Below are positions 46,628-55,908 of a DNA stretch of 64,000 bases, piece by piece. The notes beneath the pieces were generated by a model, which saw nothing but the letters and a program-made list of their open reading frames with translations, was not told where the DNA came from and did no database searches. Made by a program: the position numbers and the translations under genes. Source of the DNA: F23-D06 sp963620035 (GTDB taxonomy: Bacteria > Bacteroidota > Bacteroidia > Bacteroidales > WCHB1-69). Each line of letters opens with the position of its first letter. Within the stretch, counting starts at the first letter, position 1. The stretch is from positions 57,455 to 121,454 of the forward strand of contig CAVEXN010000002.1 of NCBI GenBank assembly GCA_963620035.1, in the 5' to 3' direction.

Positions 46628-46987
46628 ATGGCTTACAACAAAAAAGAATATAGAAGAAACAGGATTAAAAACCGCGTGCGCAAGATTGTCAGCGGTACGG
46701 CTAACCGTCCCAGACTCTCGGTGTTCAGAAGTAACCGCGACATCTATGTTCAGTTGATAGATGACGAAGCAGGTGTCACAATGGTCTCTGCATCCTCTAA
46801 AATCGCCGGAATCGCTGAACAGAAAATCACCAAATGCGAAAAGTCAGCGCTTGTCGGTAAGGAAATCGCCTCCCGTGCTCTTGCCGCCGGCATCAACGAG
46901 GTCGTTTTTGACCGTAATGGTTATTTGTATCATGGTAGAATCAAATCTTTGGCAGAAGCAGCCAGAGAAGGCGGTCTCAAATTTTAA
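46628..46987 (+). CDS. rplR: 50S ribosomal protein L18
   Basis: This 119-residue L18 protein binds 5S rRNA with L5. KIVSGTANRPRLSVFRSNRD and VFDRNGYLYHGRIKSLAEAA are characteristic. It lies 18 bp after rplF and 12 bp before rpsE. Confidence 0.98.
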   Translation: MAYNKKEYRRNRIKNRVRKIVSGTANRPRLSVFRSNRDIYVQLIDDEAGVTMVSASSKIAGIAEQKITKCEKSALVGKEIASRALAAGINEVVFDRNGYLYHGRIKSLAEAAREGGLKF

Positions 46988-46999
46988 ACATCAAGACTT

Positions 47000-47518
47000 A
47001 TGGCTAACGTAAATATCAAGAAAGTTAAAGCAGCCGACATCGAACTTAAAGAAAGAATGGTGGCTGTAAACAGAGTCACGAAGGTTACCAAGGGTGGCCG
47101 TATTTTCAGTTTCGCTGCTATTATGGTGGTCGGAAACGAGAACGGCATCGTAGGATATGGTCTCGGAAAAGCAAAGGAAGTTTCCAAAGCCGTTGAAAAA
47201 GGTACTGAAGACGCAAAGAAAAACCTTATTCAAGTTCCTGTGCTCAAAGGTACGATTCCTCATGCCCAAGAAGGCAAATACAGCGGCGCCACTGTATTCA
47301 TGAAACCCGCCGCACCCGGTACCGGTGTCATTGCCGGAGGTGCTATGCGTGCCGTGCTCGAGAGCGTAGGCGTGAAAAACGTGCTTGCTAAATCAAAAGG
47401 ATCCTCCAACCCGCACAGCGTGGTGAAAGCTACTTTCGATGCCCTCTCCAAAATGCGCGATGCCTATACGGTAGCACAAGTCCGCGGTGTTAATCTCGAC
47501 AAGGTTTTCAACGGATAA
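47000..47518 (+). CDS. rpsE: 30S ribosomal protein S5
   Basis: This 172-residue S5 protein is important for decoding accuracy. It shows ELKERMVAVNRVTKVTKGGR, GNENGIVGYGLGKAKEV and GVIAGGAMRAVLESVGV. The genes that normally follow, rpmD, rplO and secY, are absent: a terminator starts 13 bp after the stop. Confidence 0.99.
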   Translation: MANVNIKKVKAADIELKERMVAVNRVTKVTKGGRIFSFAAIMVVGNENGIVGYGLGKAKEVSKAVEKGTEDAKKNLIQVPVLKGTIPHAQEGKYSGATVFMKPAAPGTGVIAGGAMRAVLESVGVKNVLAKSKGSSNPHSVVKATFDALSKMRDAYTVAQVRGVNLDKVFNG

Positions 47519-47530
47519 TCTCTCCTTTTA

Positions 47531-47573
47531 CGAATAAAAAAGGGATATGCTTAGCATATCCCTTTTTTATTCG
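47531..47573. terminator. Bidirectional terminator between rpsE and the MutS-like gene
   Basis: A perfect 20-bp stem (47531-47550 with 47554-47573) has a 3-nt loop TTA. The A run and T run (six each) lie within the stem, so it can end both the ribosomal operon and the convergent minus-strand gene. Confidence 0.93.
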
Positions 47574-47618
47574 CCTGCTTTACTTGAGAGGTTTTTGGAA
47601 GCATAGTCCCTACGGGTG

Positions 47619-48989
47619 TCAGCCATCTTTTTGGCACGTTTCAAGAAACTCTTCGTCAATGCCTAACAGCGTAGCAATGGTGAATGCCTCGCGCGGAACT
47701 TCGTCCCCGTCAGTTTCTATCAAGGAGTAGTCCATCTTGTCACTGATGTTGCCGGCTGTCGGTGGGTCGGTTGGGTTGAGGTGCAGACCTTTCACCCTCA
47801 ATCTCCGGCAGATGGTTGCAATGCCGCTGTAATGGGTGGTGACTATTGCTGTAATGTCGAGTTTCCTGGCCATTCTCAAGAACCCGTTCACGAGCTGTTT
47901 CCCCTCTTCCGGATTGGTGGTACGGGCCAATTCATCTACCAATGCCAGCACACGTCTGCCGGCCCGCCCCTCCTTGATGATTTTGTCAATGGTCAGAATC
48001 TCTACCGCAAAGGAGGAGAGTCCGCTGAGTTCTGACTGCCGGTCGCCGATGCTGCTGATGATTTCGTCCTGCAAGGTCATTGTAGCCTTCTCGGCGGGCA
48101 CAAAAAAACCAAATTGGAACAAATATTGGCAAAGTGATACAGTTTTGAGTATGACGGACTTGCCCGCCATATTGGCTCCTGTTATCAGTATGGTCTCGTT
48201 GCCGAACCTGATGTTGATAGGTTGGAAAGAACGTCCTTTCGTCTTAAGAGCTTCCGACACTTCGGGGTTGTAGAACTGCAACAAGTCTGTATGGTCTGAA
48301 ATCTCGGGGCGACATGCTTTCCAATCGATGGCCAGTTGTGCCTTTGCCATCAGCAAGTCAAGGTGTGCCAACGTTTCCAGATTGTGCCATAGCGCTGAAA
48401 AGTGCTGCTGCAACTCTTCAGAAAGGCGTGACCGTATGCGGTCTTCCATTAGTTGTGCCTTGTAGCGTAGTTGTTCGGCTAGGTTGGCGTCTTGCGCCTC
48501 GGTGATTTGCTTCCGGAGTGCAGCCAGTTCAGGGTCGTAGGCCGAATAGATGTAGAAGTGCGGGATGTTCGTGTGCTCAGGGTCAAGCATAGAGATGGCG
48601 GCATCCGTATTATCCAACCGGAAAGCGTCTGCATCCATATCTTTCAAGTCTGCGGCTATGTTGCGGGTAAGGATAGCGGTTTTCTTGATTTCAAAAAACT
48701 GAATGTCGTCTAACACCATGCCGCCGGACAAGGCGTTCAACGTAGGGCGGATGTCGTTTATTTGGTGCAAGTTGTTGCGCAGATGCATCAACTTGCTTCG
48801 GAATGCTTCGTTCTGGAGCATGGAAATGACATTGTCCAGCAGGTCGAATTCGTGCTGAAGAGCGGCGGCATCTGTACAGAACGGTAATTCCAACAGGCGG
48901 TTTCGCCCGAGACCGGAAGTGAATCGAAGGTGTTCATAAACAAAATGAAGACCTTGGTTGTGTTCAAAGCAGTTTTTGAAAAGCATCAT
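47619..48989 (-). CDS. MutS-like ATPase, probably KamC-type
   Basis: This 456-residue protein has only the MutS core lever and ATPase parts; the mismatch-binding N-terminal domain is missing. The ATPase has Walker A GANMAGKSVILKTV near residue 270, the DRQSELSGLSSFAVEIL loop, Walker B with VLALVDELARTTNP, and TTHYSG. Such short MutS homologues in Bacteroidota and Fusobacteria include KamC, a reactivating factor of lysine 5,6-aminomutase. The neighbouring CoA-transferase subunit, also of that pathway, supports this, but the aminomutase genes are not present. A generic MutS-like repair role is the alternative. Confidence 0.7.
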   Translation of the reverse strand: MMLFKNCFEHNQGLHFVYEHLRFTSGLGRNRLLELPFCTDAAALQHEFDLLDNVISMLQNEAFRSKLMHLRNNLHQINDIRPTLNALSGGMVLDDIQFFEIKKTAILTRNIAADLKDMDADAFRLDNTDAAISMLDPEHTNIPHFYIYSAYDPELAALRKQITEAQDANLAEQLRYKAQLMEDRIRSRLSEELQQHFSALWHNLETLAHLDLLMAKAQLAIDWKACRPEISDHTDLLQFYNPEVSEALKTKGRSFQPINIRFGNETILITGANMAGKSVILKTVSLCQYLFQFGFFVPAEKATMTLQDEIISSIGDRQSELSGLSSFAVEILTIDKIIKEGRAGRRVLALVDELARTTNPEEGKQLVNGFLRMARKLDITAIVTTHYSGIATICRRLRVKGLHLNPTDPPTAGNISDKMDYSLIETDGDEVPREAFTIATLLGIDEEFLETCQKDG

Positions 48990-49077
48990 TGCTGACGAGG
49001 ATTTTAAAAGGCGACAAAATTACAAAAACTTCTTATGCAGTTATGTTAATGTGCCTTATACACAGGGCAGACCACAA

Positions 49078-49123
49078 AAAAACAGGAAACAAGTCCGGGA
49101 ATTGACGATTGTTTCCTGTTTTT
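49078..49123 (-). terminator. Terminator of the CoA-transferase subunit gene
   Basis: A perfect 15-bp stem (49078-49092 with 49109-49123) encloses a 16-nt loop. On the minus strand T-rich TTTTTGTGGT closes it. It separates the CoA-transferase gene from the MutS-like gene. Confidence 0.85.
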
Positions 49124-49156
49124 TTGTTTTGTTACGCTACAATGCGTTGTTCTGTG

Positions 49157-49801
49157 TTAGCGGACGATATAGTTGACGTACGCACCGGGCGTGTGGACCT
49201 GTTCCATCGGAATTTGTCCGGCTTCAACCAGTTCCTTAGGTTCAACGATGACCAGGTCGGCGGCGGTAGCCATCATCGGGTTAAAGTTCTGGGTGGTGCC
49301 TTTGTAGATGCAGTTGCCCATCGTGTCGCAGATGCTGGCGCCGATCAGGGCCACGTCAGCGTGGAGGGGTGTCTCGAGGAGGTATTCTTTGCCGTCAATT
49401 TCGATTTTGCGTTTGCCTTCTTCAACAACAGTGCCGAGACCCGTCTGGGTGAGCACACCGCCAAGACCGGCACCGCCACAACGGATACGCTCTGCCAGCG
49501 TGCCTTGCGGCACGAACTCTATTGCAAGGGTCTTGTCGTTGAACTGCTGAATAGTGTCGGCATTTGTCCCGATGTGCGATGCAATCAGTTTCTTGACCTG
49601 ATGGTTGGCAATCAGCATGCCGATGGCTTTGTTGGGGTATGCTGTGTCGTTTCCGATGATGGTAAGGTCGCGCACCCCTTTTTGAGCGATGGCTTCAATA
49701 ACTTTGACGGCAGATCCGCAGGCCAGAAAACCGCCGTACATAATCGTCATTCCGTCCTTGATGTAGGAAACGGCTTCTTCAACAGAAATAAGTTTGTTCA
49801 T
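49157..49801 (-). CDS. 3-oxoacid/butyryl-acetoacetate CoA-transferase, alpha subunit
   Basis: This 214-residue alpha subunit of a family I CoA-transferase resembles AtoD. It starts MNKLISVEEAVSYIKDGMTI at 49801 (upstream in-frame ATGs to 49840 add unconserved residues). CoA-binding GGFLACGSA, the LVPQGTLAE-like FVPQGTLAERIRCGGAG and VALIGASICD are conserved. These enzymes need a beta subunit (AtoA) carrying the catalytic glutamate, but none follows: a terminator ends the gene. Closest pathway context is lysine or butyrate fermentation. Promoter at 49849-49856. Confidence 0.93.
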   Translation of the reverse strand: MNKLISVEEAVSYIKDGMTIMYGGFLACGSAVKVIEAIAQKGVRDLTIIGNDTAYPNKAIGMLIANHQVKKLIASHIGTNADTIQQFNDKTLAIEFVPQGTLAERIRCGGAGLGGVLTQTGLGTVVEEGKRKIEIDGKEYLLETPLHADVALIGASICDTMGNCIYKGTTQNFNPMMATAADLVIVEPKELVEAGQIPMEQVHTPGAYVNYIVR

Positions 49802-49848
49802 ATTCTTTAGGTTTTTAAGTTGCTTAAAATGCCTCATCAAAAGGCACG

Positions 49849-49856
49849 CAAAAATA
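49849..49856 (-). promoter_or_regulatory. Promoter -7 element for the CoA-transferase subunit
   Basis: It reads TATTTTTG on the minus strand, 48 bp before the ATG at 49801. It is divergent from the glycogen-enzyme promoter. Confidence 0.55.
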
Positions 49857-49879
49857 AAAAAAAATCAGTTGCTTTTTCC

Positions 49880-49887
49880 TATCTTTG
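49880..49887 (+). promoter_or_regulatory. Promoter -7 element for the glycogen synthase-phosphorylase gene
   Basis: TATCTTTG followed by CGCGC is a full match to the consensus, 21 bp before the ATG, giving a leader of roughly 10-15 nt. Confidence 0.72.
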
Positions 49888-49907
49888 CGCGCTAAAAATA
49901 ACGTTAT

Positions 49908-52900
49908 ATGATTGCGGATTATGTTTTTGAAACCGCCTGGGAAATATGTAACAAGGTGGGCGGCATCCATACAGTATTATCAACCAAAGCATGCACGGCA
50001 ACAGGCCAGTTCCATGACAATTACATCTGCATAGGTCCCGACCTTTCCAGAGAACATGACAGCGAATTTGTGGAAGACAACACTCTTTACCGGAATTGGC
50101 GTAACATGCTGCCGCAAGAGGGACTGAAGGTCCGAGTCGGACGCTGGCATGTGTGCGGTTCGCCCGTGGTTTTTCTGGTTGACTTCACGCCGTTTTTCGA
50201 AAAGAAGAATGACATTCTGACGCAGTTCTGGCTGAATTACAAGTTGGATTCCATATCCGGGCAGTGGGACTATATTGAGCCGGCATTGTTCGGTTATGCC
50301 GCCGGCCGCGTGATAGAGAGTTTCTACAATTTCTACTGCAATTCCGTTGACCGCATCATCGCCCATTTCCACGAGTGGATGACGGGCACGGGCATCCTCT
50401 ATCTCAAGTCCGCCGCTCCGCAAGTGGCCACGGTGTTCACGACCCATGCCACGGTGCTCGGACGCTGCATTGCCGGCAACGGGTTGCCATTGTACGGCAA
50501 CATCAGCCAATACAATCCTCAGGAAACGGCCAGACGCTTCGGGGTGCAGTCGAAGTTCTCGCTCGAATCGCTTTCGGCTCAATATGCGGATGCCTATACG
50601 ACGGTGAGCGAAATCACCGACCGTGAATGTGAGGCTTTTTTCTGCAAGCCCGCAGATGTTATCACAATCAACGGCTTTGAGGACAGTTTCGTCCCTACGG
50701 ACGACTGTTATGTAGAGAAGCGTGCCGCCGCCCGCGCAGCACTTCTGAAAGTGGCGTCATCGCTGACGCAGCAGCCGCTGCCCGAGGACGTACTGTTGGT
50801 CGTCAACAGCGGCAGATATGAGTTCCGGAACAAGGGCATCGATGTCTTCATAAAGTCACTGTCAAGGATCGCGGTTTGCCAACCGAAACGTCAAGTGGTG
50901 GCGTTCATTATGGTGCCCGCCGGCAACAGCGGACGACGAGAAGACCTTTTCCGCAAAATGCAAGAGCCTCTGAACAATACGCCCATACTCGGCGACTGTG
51001 TGACGCATGTCCTGCATGATCCGCAACATGACCCTATCCTGAATGCTTTGCGTGAGCAGGGTCTCGACAACGCCCCGGATTGTCCCGTCAAGGTCGTTTT
51101 TGTACCTGTCTATCTCGATGGAAATGACGGCATTTTCAATCTTTCGTATTATGACCTGCTTGTCGGTTTTGATGTGAGCGCATTCCCGTCCTACTATGAG
51201 CCATGGGGCTATACGCCGCTCGAAAGCATCGCTTTCGGCATCCCCACGGTGACGACTTCGCTCGCCGGTTTCGGGCTTTGGGTACGCAACCGTTTCGAGA
51301 CCCACCGGAGTGTGACGGTGGTAGAGCGCACCGACGACAACGAGGACCAAGTAGTGGAGGGTGTAGCTGAAGCCCTGCGCTTTTACGGCTCCTGCGGCCC
51401 GTCTGATAAGGAATCCGTCAATGAGGAGGCACGAAATATTTCTCACCAAGCCCTTTGGGAAAGCCTCTATGGGAATTATAAGAATGCTTATCAGAAAGCA
51501 TTGGATAAAAGCGCATTGCGTTATGCACAATACCAAAGCAAGACTTCACGCATCGGTATGATGGCGGAACACATCAAACGGGAAACGCCCGAATGGCGCA
51601 AGATTTCAGTCAAGTCGCACCTTCCCCAAAACCTGGACAAATTGGAGAGTCTTTCCGGAAACCTTTGGTGGAGTTGGAATTTTGAAGCCAGAAACCTTTT
51701 TGAAGACATCGCTGGTCCGGCATTGTGGAAAGCGTGCAACGAAAACCCCGTGCATCTGCTGCAGGAACTCCCGTTTGACAGGATGGAGAACTTCTCGCAG
51801 AATGAGAGTTTCTTGAAAAGGCTCGACAAGGTGTATGCCGACTTTCAGTCCTATATGGCAGCACCTCGCACCCGCACGGAAAAGAAAATAGCCTATTTCA
51901 GTATGGAGTTCGGCATCAGCAATGAACTTAAGATTTTCTCCGGCGGTCTAGGCATGCTTGCCGGCGACTACCTCAAGGAAGCGTCGGATGACAATGTGGA
52001 TATGGTCGGCGTGGGGCTGCTCTACAGGCACGGCTATTTTACACAAGAAATATCGATAGAGGGCAAACAGGTGAACCTATATCCACCGCAAAGTTTCTCA
52101 AAACTTCCCATCAAACCGCTGAAGGACGAAAACGGCGATTGGAAAAAGGTGAGCGTGGCACTTCCCGGACGCAACATGTATGCACGCATCTGGAAGGTGA
52201 GTGTTGGACGCATACCGCTTTATCTGCTGGATGCAGACTTTGACGAGAATTGGGACGAGGACAGAAAGGTGACGGCCACACTCTATGGCGGCGATTCTGA
52301 GAACAGACTCAAGCAGGAGATGCTGCTCGGCATCGGCGGTGTGCGTATGTTGGACCTTTTAGGCGAAAACGCGACCCTCTACCATTTGAACGAAGGCCAT
52401 GCCGCATTCCTGAATCTGGAGCGCGTCTATCGCATTATGCAAAGCAGGCATGTGAATATGTCGATAGCGATGGAAATTGCCAAGGCATCGTCGTTATATA
52501 CGACCCATACGCCCGTGCCGGCAGGACATGACACTTTTACGGAAGACTTGATGCGGACCTATTTTGCCACATATCCCGAACGCCTCAACATATCATGGGA
52601 AACGTTCATGGGACTGGGGCGCAAACGCGACGACTGCACGTCCGACAAGTTCTCGATGAGCATCCTGGCTTGCCACCTCTCGCAGGAGATTAACGGTGTG
52701 AGCCGCATACATGGGAGGGTGTCGCGCGAGATGTTTGCCGAACTCTATGAGGGCCGCTTTGCCGAGGAACTCCATGTGGGCTATGTCACAAACGGCGTAC
52801 ACTACAAGACCTGGGCGCACGAGAAATGGCAAAAACTGCACGGCGAGGCGTTCGGCCCCGAGTTCGAACATGACCGGTCAAACCCGAAGATGTGGAACAA

Positions 52901-54128
52901 AATCAATGAAGTGGAGGATGTCAGAATCTGGGATGTCAAGCAGGAACTTCGAAAGGAGATGTTTGATATGATAAAACGGCAGCTTGCCGTGCAGATGCGC
53001 CGCCGTAACGAGTCTCCTGCCCTTATCGACAAAACGCTGAAGTCGATACGCGAAGATGTGCTGACAATCGGATTTGCCCGCAGATTTGCAACCTATAAGA
53101 GGGCTTACTTGCTGTTCATGAACGAGGAACGCCTTCAGAGACTGTTGAATAACCCCGAACATCCCGTGCAGTTTGTGTTTGCCGGCAAGGCTCACCCGAA
53201 CGACAAGGCCGGACAAGACCTGATCATGCGCATCATCCAACTTTCCCGGCAACCTGAGTTCATAGGGAAAATAGTCTTCGTAGAGAATTACGATATGGTT
53301 TTGGCCAAGAAACTGGTCTCGGGCTGCGATGTGTGGCTCAATACACCGACGCGTCCGTTAGAGGCGTCCGGCACATCTGGTGAGAAAGCTGTGATGAACG
53401 GCGTGCTTAACTTCAGCGTGCTCGACGGCTGGTGGGCTGAGGGATATGTGCCGGACGCCGGATGGGCGGTCAAGGAACAAGTTACTTACGAGGACGGACA
53501 CCTGCAAGACGAACTCGATGCCGCCACGATCTATGCTACTGTCGAGGAAGAGATTGCCCCAGCCTTCTATAGCCGCAATGCCCTCGACGTGCCGGTGCAA
53601 TGGGTGAAGATGATGAAAAAATGCTTTACGCATATCTCCCCTCACTATACCATGAAAAGGCAGTTGGACGACTATTACGCGAAGTTCTACCATAAACTCG
53701 AAAGCCGCTTCGAGAAACTGACAGAGGATAATCTCAAACCAGTTGTCACTCTGATCAAGTGGAAAGAAAAGGTGCTTGCCAACTGGAACGAGATTGTATG
53801 CGTGGAAATCTCAAGACCCGCCAAGACAGACAATGCTTTTTATGTGGGCGATGACTTGACAATGCTACTTACGCTCAAGACAGGCACGCTATCCCCGGAA
53901 GACCTCAAGGTGGAGATGCTCTTCGCAAAGGAAGATGACAAGACCGGACGCATCAGACTGCAAGCCAAATATCCATTCCGTGTGGTTTCGGAAAATGCCG
54001 GCAAAGTGGTCTATCAATGCAAGATAAATGCCAAGCATATAGGACTCTGGAATTTTGCTGTCCGCATCATTCCCGCCAATCCGTTGTTGCCTCACGATAT
54101 GGATTTCAATCTTGTGAGATGGCTTTAG
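49908..54128 (+). CDS. Glycogen synthase/alpha-glucan phosphorylase fusion
   Basis: This 1406-residue cytoplasmic protein joins two opposing enzymes of storage glucan metabolism. Residues 1 to about 540 are a eukaryotic-type (GT3) glycogen synthase: FETAWEICNKVGGIHTVLST at the start and YYEPWGYTPLESIAFGIPTV, with Glu431 and Glu439. From about 563 the family GT35 short alpha-glucan phosphorylase begins (LSGNLWWSWNFEA), with FSMEFGIS, HLNEGHAAFL, and EASGTSGEKAVMNGVLNFS, whose Lys1160 should hold PLP. The frame is continuous with no stop, and both active sites look intact. It has its own promoter; thiN follows 4 bp later. Confidence 0.93.
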   Translation: MIADYVFETAWEICNKVGGIHTVLSTKACTATGQFHDNYICIGPDLSREHDSEFVEDNTLYRNWRNMLPQEGLKVRVGRWHVCGSPVVFLVDFTPFFEKKNDILTQFWLNYKLDSISGQWDYIEPALFGYAAGRVIESFYNFYCNSVDRIIAHFHEWMTGTGILYLKSAAPQVATVFTTHATVLGRCIAGNGLPLYGNISQYNPQETARRFGVQSKFSLESLSAQYADAYTTVSEITDRECEAFFCKPADVITINGFEDSFVPTDDCYVEKRAAARAALLKVASSLTQQPLPEDVLLVVNSGRYEFRNKGIDVFIKSLSRIAVCQPKRQVVAFIMVPAGNSGRREDLFRKMQEPLNNTPILGDCVTHVLHDPQHDPILNALREQGLDNAPDCPVKVVFVPVYLDGNDGIFNLSYYDLLVGFDVSAFPSYYEPWGYTPLESIAFGIPTVTTSLAGFGLWVRNRFETHRSVTVVERTDDNEDQVVEGVAEALRFYGSCGPSDKESVNEEARNISHQALWESLYGNYKNAYQKALDKSALRYAQYQSKTSRIGMMAEHIKRETPEWRKISVKSHLPQNLDKLESLSGNLWWSWNFEARNLFEDIAGPALWKACNENPVHLLQELPFDRMENFSQNESFLKRLDKVYADFQSYMAAPRTRTEKKIAYFSMEFGISNELKIFSGGLGMLAGDYLKEASDDNVDMVGVGLLYRHGYFTQEISIEGKQVNLYPPQSFSKLPIKPLKDENGDWKKVSVALPGRNMYARIWKVSVGRIPLYLLDADFDENWDEDRKVTATLYGGDSENRLKQEMLLGIGGVRMLDLLGENATLYHLNEGHAAFLNLERVYRIMQSRHVNMSIAMEIAKASSLYTTHTPVPAGHDTFTEDLMRTYFATYPERLNISWETFMGLGRKRDDCTSDKFSMSILACHLSQEINGVSRIHGRVSREMFAELYEGRFAEELHVGYVTNGVHYKTWAHEKWQKLHGEAFGPEFEHDRSNPKMWNKINEVEDVRIWDVKQELRKEMFDMIKRQLAVQMRRRNESPALIDKTLKSIREDVLTIGFARRFATYKRAYLLFMNEERLQRLLNNPEHPVQFVFAGKAHPNDKAGQDLIMRIIQLSRQPEFIGKIVFVENYDMVLAKKLVSGCDVWLNTPTRPLEASGTSGEKAVMNGVLNFSVLDGWWAEGYVPDAGWAVKEQVTYEDGHLQDELDAATIYATVEEEIAPAFYSRNALDVPVQWVKMMKKCFTHISPHYTMKRQLDDYYAKFYHKLESRFEKLTEDNLKPVVTLIKWKEKVLANWNEIVCVEISRPAKTDNAFYVGDDLTMLLTLKTGTLSPEDLKVEMLFAKEDDKTGRIRLQAKYPFRVVSENAGKVVYQCKINAKHIGLWNFAVRIIPANPLLPHDMDFNLVRWL

Positions 54129-54132
54129 TCCA

Positions 54133-54807
54133 ATGCAGAATCATTTTTCTGAAAGGAAGAAGGGAAAGATGAAGATACTGGACGACTTGTCAACGGTAAT
54201 TGTGGCTAACGGAACGTTTCCGACACGTCCCGATGCTTTGGAAATGCTCAAAAGTGCGAAACATGTCGTCTGCTGCGACGGAGCAGTGGACAAACTGACG
54301 GCAGCAGGCTTTACCCCTACGGCCATCGTGGGCGATTGCGATTCGATGGACACGCAAGACTTGACCAGATGGCAATATTGCCTTTTTCCGGACAAGAGCC
54401 AGGAATACAACGATTTGCAGAAAGCACTCCGCTATTGCATGGAAAACGGACTTAAGTCGGCACTCTTGCTGGGTTGCGATGGCATAAGGGATGACCATTT
54501 CCTCGCCAATGTCAGCATTATGGTTACCTACAGTCATCATATGGAACTGGCCATGCTGACGGGTCATGGTGTGTTCAACTGCATTTCTGAAACTGCCGAG
54601 TTCGAGTCGGAAAAGGGTCAGCAGGTGTCGGTTTTCGTAAAAGACGAGAATCTTCCTATATCCTTGCACGGATTGCGGTACCCTGTGTCACGGCGCAGCT
54701 TTGCCCATTTGTGGGAAGGGAGTCTCAACGAGGCTTTGACGGACACTTTCGCCGTTGAGATGCATGCGCCGGGGACCGTGCTGGTTTACCGGGATTTTCG
54801 TGGATGA
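54133..54807 (+). CDS. Thiamine pyrophosphokinase
   Basis: This 224-residue enzyme makes thiamine diphosphate from thiamine and ATP. Conserved stretches are VCCDGAVDKL, PTAIVGDCDSMD and the FPDKSQEYNDLQKAL ATP/thiamine site. GCDGIRDDHFLANV then replaces the usual G-x-x-G-x-R-x-D-H motif with all polar residues in place. Translation may instead begin at 54169 (212 residues), where an AAGGGAAAG precedes ATG; the longer start lies just 4 bp after the glycogen enzyme gene. The two genes are probably cotranscribed. Confidence 0.92.
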   Translation: MQNHFSERKKGKMKILDDLSTVIVANGTFPTRPDALEMLKSAKHVVCCDGAVDKLTAAGFTPTAIVGDCDSMDTQDLTRWQYCLFPDKSQEYNDLQKALRYCMENGLKSALLLGCDGIRDDHFLANVSIMVTYSHHMELAMLTGHGVFNCISETAEFESEKGQQVSVFVKDENLPISLHGLRYPVSRRSFAHLWEGSLNEALTDTFAVEMHAPGTVLVYRDFRG

Positions 54808-54809
54808 GA

Positions 54810-55769
54810 TCATTGCCGGTTCCCGATGTGAGGACGCTTTGTCATCTTCTGCTTGACGTGCTGCCATACAAGGTGGGAATGTAGCGTGATGGTCTTGCCT
54901 ACAATGATGAGCAATACCCCCGAAAGAATCAGCAAGATTCCGCATGCAAGCCTCAGGGTGAGCGGTTCCCCGAATACGGTGATGCCTATGAACACGGCCG
55001 TGAGCGGCTCCAAAGCCCCCATAATCGCCGATGGCGTCGATCCGATGTTCCGGATGGATACCGTCATAAGTACAAGAGACAAAAAGGTGGGTACGATGGC
55101 CAACATCAAAGCGAAAAGCCATGACCTCGGCGTCGGCAGTGCATGGATGTGCGTGTCAGGCGACAGAAAGGAGTGCAGCACAATGCCGGCTATGCAGAAC
55201 AGCAGCACATAGAATGTCATCTTGAACGGCGACATGGCTATTCGTGAGCGGTTCACGATGATGATGTATAGAGCATAGGTGAGAGATGAAATCATCACCA
55301 GCAATACTCCTGTCGCATTGAGTGTGACGCCTGTGCCCGTGTTATACAGCAGCATGATGCCCGAAAATGCCAGAGCAATAGACAAAACCGTTACAATGGA
55401 AATTTTTTCTTTGAAGAAAATGGACATGATGACCGCTACCATAATCGGATAGACAAACAGCAGGGTGGAGGCCACTCCCGCATCAATGAATTTGAAACTG
55501 TAATAGAGACTCATTGAGGAGGCGGCAAACAGTAAACCTAAAGTGGCCAGCACAACCAGTTCTTTACGCTTTATCTGAAACGATTCCCGGCGCACAGCTA
55601 TAATCAAGGCCAAGATGACCGCTGCCAACCCGAACCGGCAAGTGAGCACGGTGTTGGTGTTCACGCCGTCACGGTAAAGGAACAATGCCCCCAACGGATT
55701 CGTTCCGTAACAGATGGCGGCGACGATGCCGCAAAGCGTACCGCTGAATGTTTTGCTCATTTTTTCCAT
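54810..55769 (-). CDS. EamA-family (DMT) transporter
   Basis: This 319-residue inner-membrane protein has ten predicted helices in two EamA repeats. The first contains TLCGIVAAICYGTNPLGALF and the second VLLVMISSLTYALYIIIVNR, with LEPLTAVFIGITVFGEPLT near the end. Such proteins move small metabolites, but no substrate can be named. The start at 55769 is preferred to 55808, which would begin upstream of the likely transcript start. Its 3' end is 2 bp from thiN. Confidence 0.9.
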   Translation of the reverse strand: MEKMSKTFSGTLCGIVAAICYGTNPLGALFLYRDGVNTNTVLTCRFGLAAVILALIIAVRRESFQIKRKELVVLATLGLLFAASSMSLYYSFKFIDAGVASTLLFVYPIMVAVIMSIFFKEKISIVTVLSIALAFSGIMLLYNTGTGVTLNATGVLLVMISSLTYALYIIIVNRSRIAMSPFKMTFYVLLFCIAGIVLHSFLSPDTHIHALPTPRSWLFALMLAIVPTFLSLVLMTVSIRNIGSTPSAIMGALEPLTAVFIGITVFGEPLTLRLACGILLILSGVLLIIVGKTITLHSHLVWQHVKQKMTKRPHIGNRQ

Positions 55770-55797
55770 AGTCAATCTCCTTTTTTTTTCAGGGGCG

Positions 55798-55805
55798 CAA
55801 AGATA
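55798..55805 (-). promoter_or_regulatory. Promoter -7 element for the EamA transporter
   Basis: It reads TATCTTTG on the minus strand, 28 bp before the ATG at 55769. It rules out the longer start at 55808. Confidence 0.7.
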
Positions 55806-55908
55806 CAATAGTTTACTCCTCTTTTAATCTTGTTTGGGGTAGGATTTAACAGATTGATTATGAAATAGAAAATGTATTGAAGAGATAATTTGGCGATGAC
55901 GGTTTCTG

